From contig MU631469.1 in assembly GCA_026770615.1 (NCBI GenBank), forward strand, positions 68,436 through 81,934: DNA of 13,499 nucleotides. The letters run 5' to 3'. The position numbers were made by a program, and so were the translations under genes. Origin of the DNA: Pavlovales sp. CCMP2436. Lineage: Eukaryota; Haptophyta; Pavlovophyceae; Pavlovales. The notes under the pieces are model-generated. The model was not told where the DNA came from. It worked only from the letters and a program-made list of their open reading frames with translations, and searched no databases. This document shows positions 1 to 6,475 of the stretch, one piece after another (the stretch's first letter is position 1; the number at the start of each line of letters is the position of its first letter).

Positions 1-135
1 CCCTCCTGCTACCTCCCCCCCCTCTTACTACTACCGCTCGCAGGAGTTCCTCGAGGGCAGGAAAGCTCTCCCTCCCCCCTCCTGCTACCTCCCCCTCCCC
101 CCCCTCCTGCTACCTCCCCCCTCCTGCATCCCCCC
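1..135. repeat. Polypyrimidine tandem repeat, probably intronic
   Basis: A unit resembling CCTCCTGCTACCTCCCCC recurs about four times with variable C runs, interrupted at about 27-70 by a less repetitive stretch. The block is almost pure pyrimidine on the plus strand and leads through an AC microsatellite to a consensus-like acceptor (CACTCCAG, ending at 184). It is therefore most easily read as the 3' part of an intron. Confidence 0.7.
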
Positions 136-138
136 CCC

Positions 139-168
139 ACGCACACGCACACACACACACACACACGC
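139..168. repeat. (AC)n microsatellite
   Basis: A run of CA dinucleotides with two G interruptions lies directly upstream of the presumed splice acceptor at 181-184. Confidence 0.85.
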
Positions 169-184
169 CCCTCACCCACTCCAG

Positions 185-242
185 CTTCGACGAGATGGCG
201 CGCGTGTACGGCGAGGAGGTGGCCGCGACAATGGTGGATGAT
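185..242 (+). CDS. Putative 58-nt internal exon, product unknown
   Basis: The segment is bounded by a pyrimidine-rich acceptor ending CCAG at 184 and a consensus-like donor GTGAGC at 243. With one leading base it encodes F-D-E-M-A-R-V-Y-G-E-E-V-A-A-T-M-V-D-D without a stop. The FDEM and acidic helix pattern resembles the exiting helix of an EF-hand, which would suit the EF-hand gene downstream, but 19 codons are too few to prove this. If both belong to one gene, the intron between them contains the antisense retroelement fragment. It could equally be an exon of a separate upstream gene or a chance ORF. Confidence 0.35.
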
Positions 243-267
243 GTGAGCGTTCACCGATTGCACCCGC

Positions 268-982
268 CCCTGTGCTGCCTATAGGTGAGTTAAGAAGGCG
301 CAGCATGGCTGATACTTCTTTCCCCGCGTTTTGGGCGCGCGGGTCCACCAGGCCTAGGCCATCGCGTTCAGGGGGGCCGCACAGGCGTTCTCTTGCTACA
401 TGGGGCCCTATTGTGCAGCGAAGGCGCGTGGCCTCTACTATTGCTGTGAGCATCGTGGACAGGAAATCATCAGATAAATCTAATACTCCCATATAGTATG
501 GTAGTATTGACGCTACGTCGTGGTGGGACAGCTTGGCTACCCAAAGGGTGTGGCATGCCCCTTTGCTCGAGGCAAGGTGCACCTTCCCATGGCCTGTGCT
601 ATCTTAATCAGGAGTTTACGTTCCTGGGCCTGCCACTTGCCGTTGGTGCTTAGGAGATGTCCCAGGTATTCGAAAGTTTTGTCCTTTGGCGTCTGGGGCA
701 CCTCTATGTGTGGGGAATTTGCATCCCTTGATGGTAGGCAGATGCAGGCTTTCTGGGTGGGGTTTCCTTGATCGTCCCGAACGGCCGAAACGGGGGGGGG
801 GGGCCCCAAGGCTCTGGCAACTTAGGTAGTATCGAGGTGTGATAGCACTTCTTGGCGTTGAATTCCATGGTGTAGGCCGCGAGGAAGCGATCTGCTATTC
901 CTATCATGGCCTGTGCAGTGCATGCATTTTCTGCAAAGAGTGCTAAATCATCCATGTATGCCTGGAACTTTGACGAAGCAGG
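268..982 (-). pseudogene. Non-LTR retrotransposon reverse transcriptase fragment
   Basis: Read on the minus strand, the fragment begins at the catalytic RT box, SKFQAYMDDLALFAEN (Tyr-Met-Asp-Asp codons at 947-958). Next comes TMEFNAKKC, typical of the strand after the box. At about 664-690 is the thumb-proximal EYLGHLLSTNGKW, the YLG block of LINE RTs. About 90 further codons resemble the RT connection region. The frame changes twice, once near the G/C run at 791-806 and once near 545-575, so it cannot make a single protein. The RT fingers and palm upstream of the YMDD box are absent, as are RNase H and a 3' UTR; this is an internal fragment. Left and right edges are approximate. Assignment to non-LTR RT is firm; whether it belongs to the same family as the element at 6476-9099 cannot be told because the two do not overlap. 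Confidence 0.8.
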
Positions 983-985
983 GAG

Positions 986-1061
986 CTAGGGCAAGGCGGA
1001 GGCGAGGAGAGAGACGAGGAAGCAGGGCAAGGAGAGAGGGCAAGGAGGGCAAGGAGTGAGG
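986..1061. repeat. Purine-rich imperfect repeat (GGGCAAGGA-like)
   Basis: Short units such as GGGCAAGGAG recur in an almost uninterrupted purine tract between the retroelement fragment and the EF-hand gene. It may be the 5' leader or an intron remnant of that gene. Confidence 0.6.
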
Positions 1062-1099
1062 CACACCCCGCCTGCTCGCCTCGGCTGCCGGGAGCGAGG

Positions 1100-1954
1100 A
1101 TGCCGCGGAGCGCGCCCCCGCTCGCCTCGCCGGGAAGGTCGGGGAACCACATGCGCGCCGCGTCCGAGGCAGAGCGGCGGTCGAGGCCGCCGACTCCGCG
1201 CCGAGCGCCGCGCTTGCCCGCGCCGCGGCCCATCCAGCCACAGCCCAGCCAGCTCTGGGCGCAGGTGAAGCGCGACGCGGGGGGCACGGACAACGAGGAC
1301 GCGCACTCGCTGCTTTTGCACCATCGTTGCCGCTACCAAGCGCTCAGCCTCCTGAGCGGGGGGGGCAGCGCGGGGCAGCTGCACAGCGACTGGCTCAAGC
1401 TCGCAATCAGCGGTCTAGCCTTCGAGGACACCCGGTACCAGCAGGCGGTGATGCGCAAGCTCGACTCGAATAAGGATGGGCGGATTTCATATCAGGAGTA
1501 CCTTCATGCTACGCTCGCACTCGACTCGGTGGGCTCCAAGGTTGCCTTTGCTTTCGCGTGCCACGACACCGACTGCAATGGCCGGATGACACGTGAGGAA
1601 CTGCGCCAAATGTTCGCCGTCTCGCTGGGAGGGGGGGAGGTCGGTGTCATCGAGGGGATGGTGGACGAGCTCTTCGCCGAAGCCGGTCGCAAAGAACTAT
1701 TATTAAAAAAAGACCAATCCGACGAACTGACCCTTGATGACCTTCTCGCGCTCGCCCATGGACTGCTCGATGGGCCCGAGCCCCGCGCAACGCCGGGTGA
1801 GGACCGCGGTCAGGCCCTTGTCGTGTGGGACCTCTTCGGCGCAACTCTCTGTGACTCAGTCGGTGACCACCACCGGTCGGTGGACGCGGCACTCAGGAGG
1901 GCACAAGCGCGCAAAGCGCCAATCCCGGCGGCCGACTACAATCACCTGGAGTGA
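1100..1954 (+). CDS. EF-hand calcium-binding protein
   Basis: This is an open frame of 284 codons from ATG 1100 to TGA 1954. The N-terminal ~65 residues are rich in Pro, Arg and Ala and look disordered. Around residues 117-150 lies a canonical EF-hand loop, DSNKDGRISYQE, and 25-30 residues later a second, DTDCNGRMTREE; both keep ligand positions 1, 3, 5 and 12. The spacing and the text between them match the paired EF-hands of calcineurin B, neuronal calcium sensor and NADPH-oxidase-type proteins. A later segment, DQSDELTLDD, may be a degenerate third hand. Such proteins sense Ca2+ in the cytosol; the target cannot be inferred. ATG 1100 has A at -3; an in-frame ATG at 1151 is an alternative start, and an upstream exon is possible. 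An AT-rich patch at about 1694-1720 interrupts the otherwise GC-rich codon use. No introns are needed. Confidence 0.8.
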   Translation: MPRSAPPLASPGRSGNHMRAASEAERRSRPPTPRRAPRLPAPRPIQPQPSQLWAQVKRDAGGTDNEDAHSLLLHHRCRYQALSLLSGGGSAGQLHSDWLKLAISGLAFEDTRYQQAVMRKLDSNKDGRISYQEYLHATLALDSVGSKVAFAFACHDTDCNGRMTREELRQMFAVSLGGGEVGVIEGMVDELFAEAGRKELLLKKDQSDELTLDDLLALAHGLLDGPEPRATPGEDRGQALVVWDLFGATLCDSVGDHHRSVDAALRRAQARKAPIPAADYNHLE

Positions 1955-2631
1955 CTAGGACTCGCAGACTTGCAAACCTTCACTTTGATTATTCATGTTA
2001 TGCAGTAACTAGTTAGTTAGTTTATTTTAACTTTGCTGCTATCGGCTTAACCTGAGTAGTGAGTACTTCCTCTTCATCCCACACTTCTACCAAGTTCCCG
2101 GACACTTCGGCGTAGTGCGTCGGAGCCTGCGCCGGAGCGCTCCCAGTGTAGTCAAAATTAGTCTACCCAGAGAGATGGAGAAGAAAGTCTATTTAGAAAT
2201 AATAACGCGCGATACGCGGATGAACGCAAAACTATACACGGTTCTTAGAAATATATTAGAAATAATAAAATAGATTACATTGTATTATATTATATTATAT
2301 TATAAATTTTATGATATATAATATGATATAAATGAATTTATTCATATTTATTTATTTGTTTATTTCCTAACGCCGGTGGTGCTTTCCCCGTGCACATATC
2401 ATCAACAACAGTTTGAATCGTCGTCTTTCGCCGTCACTTCCTCTCAGAGCCGCACCTTGGGCCCGTGGGGTATGGGGAGAAACAGTCTCGCACGGTGGGG
2501 CGAGAAAAAAATATGCATATATATGCACTCAGACCAGCACAACATTCAGAACAGTCAGACGCCAGCTTGAATCCCTATCAATAATATACATAGTAAGCTT
2601 GCGTTTGCTCTCAATCATGACATGACTATTT
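1955..2631. other. AT-rich intergenic region
   Basis: No coding region is supported here. The stretch 2190-2370 is strongly AT-rich with runs of TATTA and TATTT, and 2500-2525 has an ATGCATATATATGCA palindrome. It probably contains the 3' end of the EF-hand transcript. AATAAT and ATAAAATAG words occur around 2256-2272, but no clear AATAAA lies close to the stop codon. Confidence 0.6.
2265..2365. repeat. AT-rich low-complexity tract
   Basis: Repeated TATAT, TATTATA and TATTTATTT words make a simple-sequence tract. Confidence 0.7.
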
Positions 2632-2755
2632 GGCATCTGCTACGAGTTCGCCACCAACCTCACCTCTACGACCATCCCTGCTGCCAAGACTAATGTCTGA
2701 CGTCGACCAAGTCAATGAGTAAACACCACCTGTTGAACAATGCCGAACCGCTAAT
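2632..2755 (+). mobile_element. Dispersed repeat family T, copy A (3' end of a probable retroelement)
   Basis: The 124 bases match 10953-11076 on the opposite strand at about 90 percent with no gaps (12 differences counted by eye). In both copies the first 66 bases are open in the same frame and end at the same TGA, reading G-I-C-Y-E-F-A-T-N-L-T-S-T-T-I and then a variable tail. The remaining ~55 bases would be a short 3' UTR ending ...CCGCTAAT. This is what a 5'-truncated LINE copy looks like, but the protein family is not recognised and target-site duplications were not found. Confidence 0.65.
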
Positions 2756-2865
2756 GGCCCAAAGTGTGGCTCAATAGAGGCGGTCAGTGACGACGACCGA
2801 CAATGGCTCAGACTGTTGTATTTTAATATTATGATATATTATATCACTCCACGCCATTATGTATA

Positions 2866-2898
2866 GGATTGAACCATGGAGCCGCTTATAATAATATA
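2866..2898 (+). mobile_element. Family T tail fragment, copy E
   Basis: TTGAACCATG, GAGCCGCT and then ATAATAATATAT match the last ~30 bases of family T copy B with a 1-base gap and a few changes. Only the terminal part is present, followed by an AT-rich tail. Confidence 0.5.
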
Positions 2899-2927
2899 TC
2901 TCATCCCTGAGAATAGTAAATAGGGCC

Positions 2928-3468
2928 ATGCTGAGAATAGTTGATCAGATCCTCGCCGCCGCCGCAGCCCGTCGCCTTCTTCTTGCCCGCTCCGCGCCTC
3001 CGGTCAGCAAACCGCTGACATGTCGTTATATCGGCAACTATTTTTTGCAACGGGTCTACTCCTATCCGGCAGATGCATGCCCGTGCCCCCAGACACAAGC
3101 CGAACGAGTGTCACTCAAACAGGCGATCGAGGCAGCAGTGGACGAAGCCACAGACAGCAACATCTCCCGAGGTGGAGCCCGTGCCGTTGCAACTGCAGTC
3201 ATGGCTAAACCAGACTACTACGCAGGGCAGATAGACTAGGAGGTAAAAATTACCATAGATAAAGACAGAGAAAACTCCGCGCAAGGCAGCTGGAAGGATG
3301 ACCAAGGCCAACCCTTCCAGAGAAAGCACGGACTGATCCAGAAAAAGGGGATATCGAGCAGCAACAGAGTGCACAACAGACGCATGGCGGTCCTAGATAG
3401 AATGCAGGTTGAGGCAGGAGACCAACCGACTGGCCACCACGGCCTGCATTTTTTCGAACTACAATAAG
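2928..3468 (+). pseudogene. Unrecognised ORF with one internal TAG
   Basis: An open frame runs from ATG 2928 to TAG 3237-3239 (103 codons). It then stays open in the same frame for about 75 more codons, to TAA at 3466-3468. The composition is protein-like: an Ala/Leu-rich start, then a polar helical stretch around QAIEAAVDEATDSN, and after the TAG a lysine- and glutamine-rich part including QRKHGLIQKKG. The TAG could derive from CAG by one C-to-T change, the kind of lesion seen throughout the retroelement at 6476-9099, or the two halves may be separate chance ORFs. No family is recognised. It lies between a family T tail and a candidate exon in another frame at 3397-3553. Confidence 0.3.
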
Positions 3469-3553
3469 GAGGATCCTGCGGACCTGGGGCTGGTTCACAT
3501 GTTTTTGAACGGAATGAAGATGAAGTGCGAGCGGGCAGCCTGGAATCAGTTGG
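3397..3553 (+). CDS. Candidate exon, product unknown
   Basis: The segment lies between an AG at 3395-3396 and a consensus donor GTGAGA at 3554. In the frame with ATA at 3397 it is open for about 52 codons, including ETNRLATTACIFSNYNKED and then HMFLNGMKMKCERAAWNQL. The amino-acid mix looks natural, but there is no polypyrimidine tract before the acceptor and no recognised domain. It overlaps the end of the readthrough ORF 2928-3468 in a different frame, so at most one of the two is right here. Confidence 0.25.
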
Positions 3554-4395
3554 GTGAGAAAAGAAAAACGGTTAATTAATCTGTGAAAATCGGCGGATCT
3601 CAACCGGGCGACACTGAACACACCGCCGCTGACGCGCTGGTCGACGAGCTGCCCGAGCTGTCCGTCGAACTGTCCATCGAGGTGGGAGAGGACGCCGACC
3701 GGCGCAAATCGCCACCCCTCGTCCTTGGCCAGGTCTGCGGCCGTCGCCGCGCGGAACGCGGCCAGAGATCGTCGGGCACCAGCTGCACGGAGGTAGTGCT
3801 GCGCATCCCGCTCTGCACGCGAGCGAAGTCGTGGTCGTCGACGCATCGCATAATGCGCGTCAAGTCGAAGCGGGCGTCGAGCTGCATGTCGAGCCGCGCA
3901 ACGAGCTGCGCATGGCGTCGCTCGAGCCGCTTCGTCTGGCCGACGCGCTGGTCGAGCTGCCCGTGTTCGGGTGGCGGGGCCCGGGTGGAAGGGGGCAGAC
4001 GGGGCCGGCGCGGGGGCGTGCGCAAGCTGCGCCCCCCGCCCGCCCCTCGCCAGGTCTTGCAGGGCTGTGAGCGAGGCCCGCGTCCTTCACGGATCGTGTT
4101 GCCGCGTTTGGGGAAGGTCAAGAGTGGCTCCGCCGTCCTTCCAACCGCGCGCGTCCGGGGCCGCAACCTTCACGCGCGACGGAATAAGCATGCGCGCGCG
4201 CACCCTTTGCTTTCGGAGGTCCCAGCGCGTGCGCGCAACGACGCCTCCTCGCCTCGCCCGGGCCCGGCCCGCGGCCACCAGATGTGGCGTTGAGCGAGAT
4301 GGGTTGGAAAATGGACGGGGGGGGGTTGGGGGTTTCGTTAAATTTGCCAACCAAAAATCCTCGAAACCCGACTCTGAAGGGTCCAGCCGCTACCC
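3554..4395. other. GC-rich stretch with no confident gene
   Basis: Several long frames are open on both strands, as expected from the very high GC content. On the minus strand, 3860-3965 reads as a helix-favouring stretch with repeated Q-L-D/R-L spacing (QLDQRVGQ, then ARLDMQLDARFDLTR), which could be a coiled coil. A related phrase, HLDGQFDGQLGQLVDQRV, appears in a second minus frame at about 3620-3690. The plus strand holds repeated words such as GCTGGTCGA and GAGCTGC. Neither strand gives a convincing complete ORF with a known domain. Positions 4290-4335 contain a G run and T-rich sequence. Confidence 0.4.
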
Positions 4396-4717
4396 CAAGC
4401 AAGTGGGAATAGACGTGACCTCAACCTTATTTATTCAAATTGCAGGCCCAGACCCCGACCTACCTCACCCAGCCCATCCACTACGAAATCAACTTTTAAG
4501 CGTCCAATGGGCGCCACAAGCAGCACCAAGACCAGGGGCACGCAGGCTCCGACAACATTCACTAGTCACACTGATAAACACACCCAGACAAACAGACCTC
4601 GGACCCACGCCCATTCGCGTGATACACATCAACATCGGCTCACACTACAGAGGAACCAAACCACTTATCCCAGGCCAACAACCGCAACCACCTTAGATGA
4701 GGAGAGAGTTTTTTAAC

Positions 4718-4887
4718 GGCAGGGCTGCGGCGGCCGAGGCGCGGCCGAGGCGGGGCGTGGGGCCCGGGGCACACACACTCAAACCCTTTGGTGTGAGTGC
4801 TGTTGCATGAGGGTTTGGGTTGATCGCTCGACCTCAGCCTGACGTCGACCAAGCCAGTGACTGAACAACACCTGTTGAATCATGCTG
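4718..4887. mobile_element. Insertion within copy P, carrying a family T fragment (copy C)
   Basis: Copy Q runs directly from GAGTTTTTTAA into GATAAGTGC. In copy P these are separated by about 170 bases. The right-hand ~50 bases (from about 4840) match family T: TGACGTCGACCAAG, then CACCTGTTGAA and CATGCT. The left part is GC-rich (CGGCCGAGGCG repeated) and matches nothing else here. No target-site duplication is evident. Confidence 0.65.
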
Positions 4888-4952
4888 ATATAGATAAGTG
4901 CAGGATTATTGAGTCACCCCGCCGCCTGGGACTAGGCCAGAGGTTGTAAATT

Positions 4953-4990
4953 ACCGCCCCCGGCGGTTAGGCGAGCTGCGCATTAGCGCA
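4953..4990 (+). other. Paired hairpins at the 3' end of LINE copy P
   Basis: ACCGCC-CCC-GGCGGT (4953-4967) and TGCGC-ATTA-GCGCA (4977-4990) are perfect short stems near the end of the element. Both are unchanged in copy Q. Some LINE reverse transcriptases recognise stem-loops at the RNA 3' end, so these are candidates for that role. Confidence 0.55.
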
Positions 4991-5169
4991 CGTCATTCTA
5001 ATTTTATACCAATCATTGTATCACAAAAATATTTAAAAAATAATCATCTGATAGCCACCCACAACTAACACCCAGTACAAACAATAGTTACCTCAACCTA
5101 CTGGCTTAATCAAGTTTTAAAAAAATCGCCCAAGGAAAATCCTCTAACCCTTCACGCTCGCCGCCTATC

Positions 5170-5470
5170 ACCCGCCTTCTTCATCTTCGCCGTCGCCCCG
5201 TCATCGCGCTCGCTTGAGCGCTGTCGTGCTCGCCTTTCTCGCCGACGCACTGAAGCCCGCCGCCCTTCATCTTCGTCCGGCACGCGGCTCGAGCTTGTCC
5301 TTCGTCGTGCTCGTCGCCCTTCAACTTCATCTGGCACGCGGCTCGAGCTCGTCTTTCGTCGAGCTCGCCCGTCGGTGCTCAAGCTCGCCCCGCCTACCTT
5401 CATGCGCGGCTCGTCCACGCGCGGCTCGTCCTCAAGCGGCTCATCTTCAAGCGGCTCAAGCTTGTCTGAC
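5170..5470. repeat. Imperfect tandem repeats (54-bp and 15-bp units)
   Basis: Two 54-bp units at 5261-5314 and 5315-5368 share CGCCCTTCA, GGCACGCGGCTCGAGCT and TTCGTCG. Four 15-bp units of the type GCGCGGCTCGTCCAC follow at 5404-5463. On the minus strand one frame is open for 106 codons (5472-5152) and reads as two copies of RTSSSRVPDE-EGRRA (first R is K in one) and an acidic EPLEDEP repeat. This may be incidental, since repeat units divisible by three keep any frame open. Confidence 0.65.
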
Positions 5471-5650
5471 ACGTTGCATGCTGCTTCAGCTTGTGCTCGC
5501 CTTCCCGTCGTCCACGCGCCTGCAGATGTCTACCCGCATCGAGCGCGTGGCTGTCGTGCGAGCACGTGCGGTGTCGAATGCCAGTCGCGGAAGTCAACCC
5601 ACAACCCGCCGATGCCGCCCGTCTTGCCCATGGCCCCCGACCGTGCGCGA

Positions 5651-6035
5651 GCCTCCCGTCAGCATCAAGACCCTCGCTCACACTGACCTTGTGGGACGCG
5701 GGGGCGCACACTCACGGAGGGCAGACGGGGTGCATGCACATCCTCCCCTTGACCCGCAGGTCGCAGCCAACCGCCAACCGACCCCCCACCTCTCTTTCGG
5801 CCTTTATCCCTGCTCCGATACCAATATTGGGGAAAAGTGAGATCGAGCCTCCCGTCAGCATCAAGACCCTCGCTCACACCGACCTCATGGGACGCGGGGA
5901 CGTACACCCACGAAGGGTAGACGGGGTGCAGGCATATCCTCCCCTTGACCCGCAAGTCGCAGCCAACCGCCAACCGAGCTCCCACCTCTCAGCCCCCATC
6001 CCTGCTCCGGTACCAATATTGTGGAAAAGTGAGAT
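5651..6035. repeat. Tandem duplication, ~196-bp unit, two copies
   Basis: Copies at 5651-5846 and 5847-6035 both begin GCCTCCCGTCAGCATCAAGA and end ...GGAAAAGTGAGAT. Most differences in the first ~115 bases are transitions. Both copies encode EPPVSIKTLAHTDL on the plus strand but in different overall frames, since 196 is not a multiple of three. The changes are mostly non-synonymous, so selection for this reading is not supported. Confidence 0.85.
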
Positions 6036-6234
6036 ATCATCGGCGCCGATTTTGGAATCCTTTTCCGCTTAACAGGCGGGTGCAGCCCCTCACTCTTCTC
6101 GTAGTGCAGCCCCTCAACCCGTGCGATGGACAGAACGGCCGTCTGGTCATTTGACTACCGACCTATCAATAACCGAAAAAGTTCCCTACAGTTTCCAAGC
6201 CCCTGTACGACCCGGATCCGTTTCTGCAAACTGT

Positions 6235-6394
6235 AGCAAACTGGATTGGCTTCTACACCATACATATGGCTTTTGGTTATTTTTGAACTGAGTGTTTCTA
6301 AACTGGGTTGGTTTTTACATATAGTTATTTTTGAACTGAGTGTTTCCAAACTGGATTGTTTAATTTTGAACTGAGTGTTTCCAAACTGGTTTTG
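6235..6394. repeat. Tandem repeat of TTTTGAACTGAGTGTTTCCAAACTGG type
   Basis: Three copies of the ~34-bp motif start near 6278, 6326 and 6362. A partial AAACTGGATTGG copy lies at about 6237-6249. Spacing varies between 36 and 48 bases. Confidence 0.85.
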
Positions 6395-6475
6395 GTTTTT
6401 TACCTATTGAGCCATGCATTTACATACAGGTTACATTGTTCGTACCGGCACCGCGGCCGACAAATAACCGTATAC

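Larger units (their letters stand above)
4396..5004 (+). mobile_element. 5'-truncated LINE copy P (family Q): OTU C-terminus and 3' UTR
   Basis: From 4396 the plus strand is about 96 percent identical to the reverse complement of 6582-6905, and after an insertion it again matches 6476-6581. The first part stays open to TAG at 4694-4696 and encodes the C-terminal end of the OTU-like domain, with the candidate catalytic His in NIGSHYRGTKPL (His codon 4643-4645). Where copy Q has TGA, this copy has CGA (Arg), so it shows the unbroken reading. The 3' UTR ends with two hairpins and ...CATTCTAATT, after which the copies diverge. The 5' truncation at 4396 is typical of target-primed reverse transcription. 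A ~170-bp insertion lies at 4718-4887. Confidence 0.85.

Noticed and set aside
943..1384. Three minus-strand ORFs over the EF-hand gene start
   Set aside because: They are antisense shadows of the GC-rich EF-hand ORF and show no domain.
2862..2880. tRNA T-arm-like word GGATTGAACC
   Set aside because: It is part of the family T tail; no acceptor stem or anticodon arm surrounds it.
3583..4293. 236-codon plus-strand ORF and overlapping minus-strand ORFs
   Set aside because: GC-rich sequence is open in several frames at once; no domain, start context or splice support singles one out.
3971..4395. Upstream part of the ORF ending at 4696, as an N-terminal extension of the OTU domain
   Set aside because: Homology to copy Q begins only at 4396; the upstream part is unrelated flanking DNA that happens to be in frame.
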